NCBI GenBank assembly: GCA_016707705.1
Contig: JADJHD010000003.1
Span: 158,436 to 222,435 of the forward strand
From: Bacteroidales bacterium
Lineage (GTDB): Bacteria > Bacteroidota > Bacteroidia > Bacteroidales > UBA4417
DNA length: 64,000 nucleotides
Direction of reading: 5' to 3'
Below are positions 29,645 through 37,240 of the stretch, piece after piece (within the stretch, counting starts at the first letter, position 1; every line of letters starts with the position of its first letter). A program made the translations under genes and the position numbers. The notes under the pieces are model-generated. The model saw nothing but the letters and a program-made list of their open reading frames with translations, did no database searches and was not told where the DNA came from.

Positions 29645-31136
29645 ATGAAAAAGACACGCTTCATTCTATTTCTTCTTGCTTTCTTTTCGGTATCATTCAG
29701 TTATGCTCAATGGCCCCATACTTATCAAGCAGGCAGCAATGCATTTGGAAATAGCCTGTTGGAATCCTACGACAAGGGATATCTCATAGGTGCAAGTACA
29801 ATCCAATATTCAACAAATGAAAAATATGGGATAGTCCTGAAAACAGATATTAATGGGAATGAAATATGGAGAAAGTATTATACTGACAAATTCCGAGCTA
29901 CCTATTTCCAACGAATGATCCAGACAGTTGATGGGGTATTGTCATTGAAGGCTTTGTGTCTCATTTTAACACTTATGGATTTGTCCTTAAGCTGAATCCC
30001 TGCGGAGAAATTGACTGGTCTTACAATCTGATGCTGGGTGCTGGTCAGATTTCTTCCGGATTGGTTGAACTCGCCGATCACAGTTTGTTAGCTATGTTTA
30101 CCAACCATGATTGGGTACATGAAACAGCTTATAGCCGCTTTATCCACTTTGATGAATCAGGGAATGTAATCAGCCTTGACTCATTGCCGGAAAATGGAAA
30201 TTGCGGGCAACATATTCTCGGACAAGATTTGCTGATTACAAATGACAGCAATTACCTGATGCCAAGCAATAGTAACAATTGGTCAGAAGTCGACAAGCAA
30301 TTGAATAAAAAGTGGGAATTGTGCGGGACAAACCGAATAGGACAAACCATACTTTCTGGTTCCGGAAATTCAATTTCCGTTACTGATAACTCGCAAACTT
30401 CAAATTCATTTTTTATCCTTGAAATCAGTGATAGCGGGACTTTTATCAGGGAAAAGGAAATTCAGACAGCAGCCCTCAATATCTTTCCAAATACAAAAGC
30501 AATCTGCCAATACAATGATACGGTAATGGCTGTTTTATTTTTCGCAGGTAATAGTTTTTACTATATAAATGATGTTCTTCAGGTTGTTGACACTTCCGGG
30601 AATACCTTATCAGAAATATTATTGGGCAATTTTATGGGTCCGGTGTGCCTGCAAAAAACACCTGATAATAAACTGCTTGCTTTGGAAGATACAGGTAAGT
30701 TAAAACTGTTCAAGTTTCAGCCAACTGAACCTTATGAACCCGGGAATTATTTTACTACAAGTCCAATAAACTCTCTCCCCTTTACCTATGATAGTTTGTG
30801 TGGTTATCAAATAGTAACAGACACCAGTTTGATCCATATAGATTACGCCCTTGGATTTGATGAAGAACAGACTGAGAAAGAGCGTACGGGAAATATTAAG
30901 GTTTGGCCGAATCCGGGATCGGGTGTTGTTAATCTGAGTTTCGACAAACAGGTCCTAAATGGTGACATATTGCAGATTGTCGGCTTAGAAGGAAAGTTTT
31001 TTTGGAGATTCCATTGCAACCAGGGACAATTAAAACCGAGTTAAATACTTCAGGTTTCAGAGATGGAATCTATGCGATCCTGCATCTCCGGGAAGGCAGA
31101 ATATTGGAAACCGGGAAACTGATCATTCATCATTAG
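29645..31136 (+). pseudogene. T9SS-sorted exported protein with two homopolymer frameshifts
   Basis: Three pieces in different frames read as one protein. The first (signal peptide ending SYAQW, then to 29936) joins the second frame after GGGG at 29933-29936 if one G is added, and the second joins the third after the T7 run near 30997-31003 if one T is added. The corrected frame ends at the TAG at 31134-31136 and would give about 497 residues. Its last ~80 residues, KVWPNPGSG... to KLIIHH, are a T9SS sorting domain. The body has beta-propeller-like motifs such as DKGYLIGAS and DNKLLALED and no known enzyme motif. Both changes are missing bases in runs, so sequencing error or true decay are both possible. 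Confidence 0.65.
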
Positions 31137-31607
31137 TAGCCGGTTCATTTACGACAAGACAAATACCGGAGTTCATTAATGAACCTACCAGAACAAATTA
31201 TTCGGGAATTATAGAATTCGTAATCCATGGAAGCCTCAATAGTTCTGGATGTATATCGAGCTTGTTGAATGGCAGGTAACTGGTTTATAATGACCACATT
31301 TGTTCTGATTTGCTACCATTTATACCAAAAGTTTCATTTATCAGATTACCTTACAGGTATTAAGATTTATGTTGTAGAATTTTCTTGCAATTGATCATGG
31401 AGGATCACTTCCTATTTATAAAAATGTCCAAGCTGTTTGCTCAGAAATATCAAATCTATTCCACCTGGTATGTCAATTGATTTTATCATCAATGTCAAAT
31501 AATAGTTAGTCTGCATATATCATAAATTACTGATAAATAGTTAATTAAATTTATTTTGGTCAAATAAATGTATTAGATTTGTCAAATCTTTGCAAATCTG
31601 CATTCAA
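31137..31607. other. Gap upstream of the Fic gene with a candidate operator
   Basis: No gene was recognised. A perfect 15-base palindrome, AGATTTG-T-CAAATCT at 31575-31589, is followed by another AAATCT at 31594-31599 just before the Fic start. Nothing else was seen. Confidence 0.4.
31575..31589. promoter_or_regulatory. Candidate operator palindrome before the Fic gene
   Basis: AGATTTG-T-CAAATCT has perfect 7-base arms and ends 18 bases before the ATG. The Fic protein has a C-terminal wHTH-like region, so self-regulation is possible. Confidence 0.45.
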
Positions 31608-32759
31608 ATGTCACAGCCAATATTCATACACAATAATCTATCACTGATCGAACCATCTTTTGGTTCAAATTTGACTGATTTGATAATTGAGCTTGATCAT
31701 CTTCGCCGGAAGCGACTGGATGGCTCAACCCATCCCAGAGTGTTCTTCCAACTGAAGAATATATTTCATACCCTTGAGAGTATTGGTTCCGCCAGGATTG
31801 AAGGAAACAATACCACCATTGCAGAATTTCTTGAATCCAAATTGTTTGTGCCCAGCACTGTTTCCTCAGCAATCAGGGAAATCCGGAACATTGAAAACGC
31901 AATGTCGTTTATTGAGGATTATGTCAGGGATAATCCAATCAACAGGGCGTTTATCAGTGAGATGCACAGGATGATCGTTGATAGACTCTCCCCAGACGAA
32001 GAAGGGGAGAACACTGCAGGAGTGTATCGTAGGCATAATGTGAAAATTGCGATGGCCGAGCATATGCCACCAGATTGGATCCTGGTGGAAAACTATATGA
32101 ATGAACTGATTGAATTCATCAACCAAAACGACAGTCCCAAGTATGATCTGCTTAAGGTAGCCATTGCACATCATCGTTTTGTCTGGATCCATCCTTTTGG
32201 AAATGGAAACGGAAGAACGGTCCGGCTTTTTACCTATGCAATGATGATCAGGCTGGGATTTAATGTCAGCAATGGCAGAATTCTTAATCCTACAGCAGTG
32301 TTTTGCAGCAACAGGAACAAATACTATCAGAAGTTATCCGAAGCTGATACCGGAACCGAAAGCGGAATGTTATCCTGGTGCGAATATGTCCTGGAGGGTT
32401 TGAAAGAGGAGATCGAAAAGATTGATAAACTCCTGGATTATGAGTTTCTGAAAAGGGAAATCCTTATACCAGCAATAACATATTCAACTGAGAGGAAGTA
32501 CATCACGGATATTGAAGCTAAAATATTGAAACGCGCAGTTGAAAAACCACTTATTCAGGCTTCAGATATCAGGGATTTGTTTGCCGGTCAGGATAATGCG
32601 ATTATTTCCCGCCAGTTCAAGAAGTTGACAGAGAAGAAGATGCTTGCCACTGAAAAGGAAGGCGCAAGGAAATATATGATCAGCTTTAACAATAATTTTC
32701 TCCTCCGTGGAATTATTAATTCTCTGGGAGAGAAAGGATTTTTGCCGATTAATGACTAA
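31608..32759 (+). CDS. Fic-domain AMPylator-like protein with winged-helix end
   Basis: The start is the ATG at 31608 (MSQPIFIHNN), 383 residues; an upstream TTG at 31590 is the other option. The Fic core motif HPFGNGNGRTVRL is at 195-207, with the catalytic His195. The preceding class-II-type inhibitory segment SARIEGN at 61-67 ((S/T)xxxE(G/N)) lies N-terminal to the core, so activity is probably autoinhibited. The C-terminal third (RDLFAGQDNAIISRQFKKLT) looks like a winged helix, common in Fic proteins that also control transcription. Fic proteins transfer AMP or other nucleotides to target side chains. No antitoxin partner is adjacent, matching the self-contained class. The target is unknown. 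Confidence 0.88.
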   Translation: MSQPIFIHNNLSLIEPSFGSNLTDLIIELDHLRRKRLDGSTHPRVFFQLKNIFHTLESIGSARIEGNNTTIAEFLESKLFVPSTVSSAIREIRNIENAMSFIEDYVRDNPINRAFISEMHRMIVDRLSPDEEGENTAGVYRRHNVKIAMAEHMPPDWILVENYMNELIEFINQNDSPKYDLLKVAIAHHRFVWIHPFGNGNGRTVRLFTYAMMIRLGFNVSNGRILNPTAVFCSNRNKYYQKLSEADTGTESGMLSWCEYVLEGLKEEIEKIDKLLDYEFLKREILIPAITYSTERKYITDIEAKILKRAVEKPLIQASDIRDLFAGQDNAIISRQFKKLTEKKMLATEKEGARKYMISFNNNFLLRGIINSLGEKGFLPIND

Positions 32760-32833
32760 TGCAGATCCAATCCTGACCTGAATGCTTACGTCAAATTAAC
32801 TTCACATAACCGGGCTAATGTTAGAAATTTGCA

Positions 32834-32865
32834 TAAAAAAAGAGGCTGCATTTGCAGCCTCTTTT
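32834..32865 (-). terminator. Intrinsic terminator after the tRNA-like copy
   Basis: Minus-strand stem AAGAGGCTGC / GCAGCCTCTT followed by a T-run. It parallels the terminator after the intact tRNA-Asn (33251-33276), so the copy carries its own duplicated terminator. Confidence 0.8.
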
Positions 32866-32884
32866 GCTCCCCCTGTTGGACTTG

Positions 32885-32898
32885 TCCGCCGCGGCGGA
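32885..32898. repeat. Palindrome TCCGCCGCGGCGGA inside the tRNA-like copy
   Basis: Perfect palindrome standing where the T loop of tRNA-Asn should be. Confidence 0.6.
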
Positions 32899-32916
32899 CA
32901 GCGACCCTCTGATTAA

Positions 32917-32932
32917 TCCCGCAGGTGCGGGA
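32917..32932. repeat. Palindrome TCCCGCAGGTGCGGGA inside the tRNA-like copy
   Basis: Self-complementary TCCCGCA / TGCGGGA element standing in place of the anticodon arm; the same element is present in all tandem copies at 33401, 33505 and 33595. Confidence 0.6.
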
Positions 32933-32934
32933 CT

Positions 32935-33216
32935 CTAACCAACTGAGCTAAGTGGACCATCAAACTTTTCAAGCGTCGTAAGCTTCTTAATGAATCCTTT
33001 TGATTTCTGTTTTTTTAAGAATTTCTCAATCTTCATAGCCTCTGCTCTTGAAGTTCCACATTCGAAAACTGCACTCAACACCCAGGGCCTGTGTTTTGAG
33101 GTAAAGGTTGTGTGATCCGACATGTTGTGCTCATCCAGTCTTCTCCAGGGATTGTCAGAATAGCCGACATAATAAAGATCAGAAGATTCTGAATAGATGA
33201 AATAGATATAGAACAT
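32935..33216 (-). CDS. Small GIY-YIG endonuclease-like protein read into a tRNA-like copy
   Basis: The 93-residue product carries the GIY-YIG fold: FYIYFIYS strand, YYVGYS (the YIG element), Arg in PWRRLDEHN, and the metal-binding Glu64 in MKIEKFLKK. Small stand-alone GIY-YIG proteins of this kind are common in Bacteroidota and are thought to nick DNA. Its last residues, FDGPLSSVG and the stop, are encoded by the beginning of the tRNA-like copy (GGTCCACTTAGCTCAGTTGGTTAG). It sits between the intact tRNA-Asn and that copy. The nuclease fold is clear; whether it cuts tRNA genes or spreads them is inference. Confidence 0.78.
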   Translation of the reverse strand: MFYIYFIYSESSDLYYVGYSDNPWRRLDEHNMSDHTTFTSKHRPWVLSAVFECGTSRAEAMKIEKFLKKQKSKGFIKKLTTLEKFDGPLSSVG

Positions 33217-33250
33217 AAAACAATCAAGAAATAGCTAATACCAGAAAATG

Positions 33251-33276
33251 AAAGAGGCAGCCTTGGCTGCCTCTTT
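33251..33276 (-). terminator. Intrinsic terminator after tRNA-Asn
   Basis: Minus-strand hairpin AAAGAGGCAGCC / GGCTGCCTCTTT right after the tRNA 3' end, followed by a T-rich run. Confidence 0.8.
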
Positions 33277-33277
33277 G

Positions 33278-33351
33278 CTCCCCCTGCTGGACTTGAACCA
33301 GCGACCCTCTGATTAACAGTCAGATGCTCTAACCAACTGAGCTAAGGAGGA
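33278..33351 (-). tRNA. tRNA-Asn (anticodon GTT)
   Basis: The 74-base minus-strand cloverleaf is complete. Acceptor arms TCCTCCT and AGGGGGA pair with one G-U. The D arm is GCTC...GAGC, the anticodon arm CTGACTGTTAATCAG shows GTT, and the T arm GCTGGTTCAAGTCCAGC is standard. The discriminator is G and no CCA is encoded. It is followed by a terminator and preceded by three tandem truncated copies of itself, all downstream of one promoter at 33669-33698. Confidence 0.93.
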
Positions 33352-33381
33352 ATATTTTTATGTAAAGAACTTTTTTCTTTT

Positions 33382-33650
33382 CCAGCGCCCCTCTGATTAA
33401 TCCCGCAGGTGCGGGACTCTAACCAACTGAGCTAAGGAGGAATATTTTTATGTAAAGAACTTTTTTCTTTTCCAGCGCCCCTCTGATTAATCCCGCAGGA
33501 TTAATCCCGCAGGTGCGGGACTCTAACCAACTGAGCTAAGGAGGAATATTTTTATGTAAAGAACTTTTTTCTTTTCCAGCGCCCCTCTGATTAATCCCGC
33601 AGGTGCGGGACTCTAACCAATCCGCCAGCTGGCGGACTAAGGAGGAGTAT
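33382..33650 (-). repeat. Three tandem truncated tRNA-Asn copies upstream of tRNA-Asn
   Basis: Three copies (units at 33382-33471, 33472-33575 and 33576-33650) each read on the minus strand as leader, then TCCTCCTTAGC, D arm, then a palindrome in place of the anticodon stem, then AATCAGAGGGGCGCTGG, and stop before the T arm. Unit 2 is longer by a 14-base duplication (TTAATCCCGCAGGA type), and in unit 3 CTCAG of the D arm is replaced by TCCGCCAGCTGGCGGA at 33621-33636. None can fold as a tRNA. They share the leader of the functional gene. Confidence 0.8.
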
Positions 33651-33668
33651 GTTCCCCAAAAGGGACTG

Positions 33669-33698
33669 CAAAATTAAACTATCATTTTAAATAAACAA
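33669..33698 (-). promoter_or_regulatory. Promoter of the tRNA-Asn array
   Basis: On the minus strand, TTG (33698-33696), a 19-base spacer and TAATTTTG (33676-33669) match the Bacteroidota TTG-N19-TAnnTTTG consensus. It faces the three truncated copies and then tRNA-Asn, so all may be transcribed together. Confidence 0.65.
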
Positions 33699-33706
33699 TA
33701 TCTTTG
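33699..33706 (+). promoter_or_regulatory. -7 box TATCTTTG of the PfkB gene
   Basis: Fits TAnnTTTG, 40 bases before the ATG, divergent from the tRNA promoter. A -33 TTG is not clear. Confidence 0.5.
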
Positions 33707-33745
33707 CAAAAAAAATTGAAAATCCACCCTTAAACTGTTTCCCGA

Positions 33746-34675
33746 ATGAGCATCGTAGTAGTTGGTACTGTAGCCTTTGACAAGATTGAGACCCCTTTCG
33801 ACAAAACCGATAAAATACTTGGTGGTGCAGCCACCTACATCAGCCTGGCGGCCTCACAGCTGGGCGGAGAAGTGAATCTTGTATCTGTGGTAGGGGGTGA
33901 TTTCCCTGAAGAATACATGTCGCTATTCGGTAAATACAACATCAATATTGACGGACTACAGGTTAAACCTGAAGGAAAATCATTCTTCTGGTCAGGAAGG
34001 TATCATTCCGATATGAACTCCAGGGATACCTTGATTACCGATCTGAATGTCCTTGCCGATTTTGACCCGATTCTTCCTGAATCCTACAAAAATCCCGAAT
34101 TCTTGGTTCTCGGCAATCTCACTCCTTCAGTTCAGATGCGTGTTCTTGATCAGCTTACCCATCGTCCGAAGCTTATTGTTATGGATACAATGAATTTCTG
34201 GATGGATACCGCATGGGATGATCTTCTGGAAGTTATCAAGAGGGTTGATGTCCTCACTGTAAATGATGGTGAAGCCCGCCAGCTTACCGGAGAATATTCA
34301 CTGGTTAAGGCTGCCCAGAAAATCCTGACCATGGGCCCCAAATTCCTGGTAATTAAGAAGGGTGAACATGGAGCCCTGTTATTCCACGAAAAGAGTGTCT
34401 TCTACGCTCCGGCCCTTCCACTTGAAGAAGTATTCGATCCAACAGGAGCAGGTGATACTTTTGCAGGCGGTTTCATTGGACACCTGGCCCGCACCAAGGA
34501 TATTTCCTTTGATAATCTCAAGAATGCCATTATCTATGGCTCAGCTATGGCCTCATTCACCGTTGAGCAGTTTGGAACCGAAGGTCTGCAGGGACTTTCA
34601 CATGAAGCAATTGATGAGAGAGTAAAGCTGTTCGTTGATCTCGTTCAGTTTGATATTTCACTGGTGAATAGCTAG
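33746..34675 (+). CDS. PfkB/ribokinase-family sugar or nucleoside kinase
   Basis: The 309-residue cytoplasmic protein has the PfkB fold: a glycine-rich N-terminal sugar-binding part with GGAATYISLA (26-35), a NDGE-like NxxE segment (Asn173-Glu176), and the nucleotide/anion-hole motif DPTGAGDTFAGG (231-242) with catalytic base Asp237. It transfers phosphate from ATP to a hydroxyl of a sugar, nucleoside or adenosine-like acceptor. No substrate-defining neighbour is present; the next gene encodes an EF-G paralogue. A strong terminator at 34701-34746 follows. The substrate is not predictable. Confidence 0.85.
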   Translation: MSIVVVGTVAFDKIETPFDKTDKILGGAATYISLAASQLGGEVNLVSVVGGDFPEEYMSLFGKYNINIDGLQVKPEGKSFFWSGRYHSDMNSRDTLITDLNVLADFDPILPESYKNPEFLVLGNLTPSVQMRVLDQLTHRPKLIVMDTMNFWMDTAWDDLLEVIKRVDVLTVNDGEARQLTGEYSLVKAAQKILTMGPKFLVIKKGEHGALLFHEKSVFYAPALPLEEVFDPTGAGDTFAGGFIGHLARTKDISFDNLKNAIIYGSAMASFTVEQFGTEGLQGLSHEAIDERVKLFVDLVQFDISLVNS

Positions 34676-34700
34676 ATCATCCAGGCACTAAAATCAACTT

Positions 34701-34746
34701 AAAATGCTCATTTGATGGGGAAACCATTAAATGAGCATTTTATTTT
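34701..34746 (+). terminator. Intrinsic terminator after the PfkB gene
   Basis: AAAATGCTCATTT / AAATGAGCATTTT stem with a nested GATGG/CCATT pairing and T-run. Confidence 0.8.
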
Positions 34747-34983
34747 TCTGGAATCTCTTAGGGCTGATAACACTCTCAAATGGCAGCTATGTATGAACTA
34801 CAAATATGTCTCATTCTCTGATATTGTGATCAAAATCTTTCTGGTAAAAGGGTTTAATTTTCATGTTCAAAATTTCCTGTATCAATTAATCTGGGCAGCT
34901 TAGAAAAACTCGAAGTTAACTTAAAGATTTTCAATGTAATAAATACATTGAAATATCTATCTTCCGGCTTTTTCAAACTAGCT

Positions 34984-35013
34984 TTGGAAATGTGAAAGCA
35001 TTTTATAACTTTG
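34984..35013 (+). promoter_or_regulatory. Promoter of the EF-G2-like gene
   Basis: TTG at 34984-34986, 19-base spacer, TAACTTTG at 35006-35013; the ATG at 35065 leaves a ~45-base leader. Confidence 0.65.
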
Positions 35014-35064
35014 CAGCCCTTTCAGAGATAATAACTGTTTCAATCACAATAAATTCAGTACCAA

Positions 35065-37194
35065 ATGAAGGTTTACAAAACTAATGAAGTAAAAAATATT
35101 GCGTTAATCGGCAGCGCGAAGTCAGGTAAAACTACCCTGGCTGAAGCCATGCTCTTTGAAGCTGGCCTTATCAACCGCCGTGGTTCTGTTGAAGATAAAA
35201 ACACTGTTTCCGACTACAGGGAGATCGAACTTGAAAGGCAGAACTCAGTTACCTCAACTGTGCTTTTTGCTGAGTATAAGGGAAAGAAGATCAATATGAT
35301 CGATTGCCCGGGCTTCGATGATTTTATCGGAGAAGTTGTAGCCGCCCTCAGGGCTGCAGATACTGCTGTTATGGTAGTTAATGCTCAGAATGGTGTTGAA
35401 GTAGGTACTGAAATAAACTGGAGACATACTGCAAAAAATCAGACTCCCGTCCTGTTCGTTGTTAACCAGCTCGAGCATGAAAAAGCCAATTTTGACGAAA
35501 CCATAAGGCAACTGAAATCACAGTTTGGTGGCAATGTCACCCTGGCTCAGTATCCTGTTGGCGACGGACATGCCTTCCATGGCATCGTTGACCTTCTCCA
35601 GATGAAAATGCACAAATTCAGCGATGGTAAAGTTGAGGTGATTGATATTCCTGCAACTGAACAGGATAAGGCTGAAGAACTGCACAATGCATTGATTGAA
35701 AAAGCTGCTGAAAGTGATGAATCACTGATGGAAGCTTTCTTTGAAAATGGTACCCTTACTGAAGAGCAGCTTGAGAATGGTCTTAAGGCTGGTATTATCT
35801 CCAGGGGATTATATCCTGTTTTCTGCCTCTCAGCAAAACAGAATAAGGGTGTTGGCCGACTGATGGAATTCATCGGCACCTCACTGCCTTCACCAAACGA
35901 AATGCCCGGAATCAAAACAACCGGTGGCAAGCTTCTGAAGTGCAATGCTTCTGATCCTGCTTCATTATTTGTTTTCAAGGTTTCCATCGAGGAACATCTT
36001 GGTGAAATTGCTTTCTTCAAGGTTTTCAGCGGAGAGGTTACCGAAGCCATGGATATGATCAACGGATCAAATGCAGGCAAGGAACGTCTTCCACAGCTTT
36101 TTGCCATTGCCGGTAAGAAACGTGAAAAAGTTGAGAAACTGGTTGCCGGTGATATAGGAGCTACCATTAAACTGAAAAGCACCCGCACTAACGACACTCT
36201 GAATTCACCAAAGAATTCTGATGATGTAATCGTTCCTATTGATTTCCCATCTCCAAAGATCAGCTTCGCCGTTAAGGCAAAGAATCAGGGTGATGAGGAA
36301 AAACTTGGTGCACGCCTCAATGAAATGCACAAGGTTGACCAGACCCTTGAAGTTGAATACTCAAAGGAACTCAAGCAGATCCTTCTGAAAGGTCAGGGAG
36401 AACTTCACCTGAACATTGCAAAATGGCATCTTGAAGTACTTGATAAAATAGCTATTGATTATATCGCTCCAAAAATTCCTTACCGCGAAACCATCACCAA
36501 GTCGAGTACAGCAATGTACCGCCACAAAAAGCAATCAGGTGGTGCCGGACAGTTTGGTGAAGTTCATATGCTTGTTGAGCCATTCACAGAAGGTATGTCA
36601 TACCAGAACCTCTATCCGGTTCGTGGAACAGAACAACATACCCTGCCTTGGGGTGGTAAGCTGGTTTTCAATAACTGTATCGTTGGTGGTGCAATTGATG
36701 CCCGTTTCTTACCAGCTATCCTGAAGGGTATCATGGAAAAGATTGAAGAAGGCCCACTTACTGGTTCCTATGCCCGCGATATCGTTGTGAATGTATACGA
36801 CGGCAAAATGCACCCGGTTGATTCAAATGAATTGGCCTTTAAACTTGCTGGTCGCCAGGCTTTCAAGGAAGCATTCAAAAATGCCGGTCCAAAGATTATG
36901 GAGCCTATCTATGATGTTGAAGTTATGGTTCCAGCAGACCGCATGGGTGATATCATGACTGACCTTCAGGGTCGTCGTGCCATCATCATGGGTATGGACA
37001 GTGAAGGAAACTACCAGAAGATTAAAGCCAAGGTTCCCCTTGCAGAAATGAACCGCTATTCCACAGCCCTCAGTTCTATCACATCCGGTAGTGGTACCTA
37101 TTCACTCAAATTTGGTGAATACGCACAGGTTCCACCCGATGTTCAGAATGCACTGCTCAAGGCTTACGAAGAACAGGAAAAGGAAGAAGAATAG
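35065..37194 (+). CDS. EF-G2-type elongation factor G paralogue with altered GTPase motifs
   Basis: The 709-residue cytoplasmic protein has all EF-G domains: a G domain to about 280, then domains II-V ending with RMGDIMTDLQGRRAIIMG near 630. It differs from housekeeping EF-G in the nucleotide site. The P-loop is GSAKSGKTT (16-24) rather than AHxDxGKTT. G3 is DCPGF (80-84), so the catalytic His of DTPGH is Phe. G4 is NQLE (134-137) in place of NKxD. A Bacteroides EF-G2 paralogue reported to work in translocation without GTP hydrolysis, and needed during gut colonisation, is the best match. It is a single gene with its own promoter and a terminator at 37213-37240. Which condition induces it is unknown. 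Confidence 0.85.
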   Translation: MKVYKTNEVKNIALIGSAKSGKTTLAEAMLFEAGLINRRGSVEDKNTVSDYREIELERQNSVTSTVLFAEYKGKKINMIDCPGFDDFIGEVVAALRAADTAVMVVNAQNGVEVGTEINWRHTAKNQTPVLFVVNQLEHEKANFDETIRQLKSQFGGNVTLAQYPVGDGHAFHGIVDLLQMKMHKFSDGKVEVIDIPATEQDKAEELHNALIEKAAESDESLMEAFFENGTLTEEQLENGLKAGIISRGLYPVFCLSAKQNKGVGRLMEFIGTSLPSPNEMPGIKTTGGKLLKCNASDPASLFVFKVSIEEHLGEIAFFKVFSGEVTEAMDMINGSNAGKERLPQLFAIAGKKREKVEKLVAGDIGATIKLKSTRTNDTLNSPKNSDDVIVPIDFPSPKISFAVKAKNQGDEEKLGARLNEMHKVDQTLEVEYSKELKQILLKGQGELHLNIAKWHLEVLDKIAIDYIAPKIPYRETITKSSTAMYRHKKQSGGAGQFGEVHMLVEPFTEGMSYQNLYPVRGTEQHTLPWGGKLVFNNCIVGGAIDARFLPAILKGIMEKIEEGPLTGSYARDIVVNVYDGKMHPVDSNELAFKLAGRQAFKEAFKNAGPKIMEPIYDVEVMVPADRMGDIMTDLQGRRAIIMGMDSEGNYQKIKAKVPLAEMNRYSTALSSITSGSGTYSLKFGEYAQVPPDVQNALLKAYEEQEKEEE

Positions 37195-37212
37195 TCTTCT
37201 CAAAGATTACTA

Positions 37213-37240
37213 CAAAAGGCTGCCAAAAGCAGCCTTTTTT
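37213..37240 (+). terminator. Intrinsic terminator after the EF-G2-like gene
   Basis: AAAAGGCTGC / GCAGCCTTTT stem with loop CAAAA and a T-run. Confidence 0.85.

Larger units (their letters stand above)
32867..32956 (-). pseudogene. tRNA-Asn-like copy with anticodon and T arms replaced by palindromes
   Basis: Minus-strand sequence reads like tRNA-Asn from the D arm (TTAGCTCAGTTGGTTAGAG) to the discriminator region (AGGGGGAG). The anticodon stem-loop is missing and replaced by TCCCGCACCTGCGGGA, and GTT in the T arm is replaced by TCCGCCGCGGCGGA. No anticodon can be assigned. The first 5 acceptor bases also differ, since they encode the end of the GIY-YIG gene. It is followed by its own terminator hairpin. 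Confidence 0.7.

Noticed and set aside
33382..33650. Tandem repeats that could be a CRISPR array
   Set aside because: The units are 90-104 bases and match tRNA-Asn sequence with no variable spacers or cas genes.
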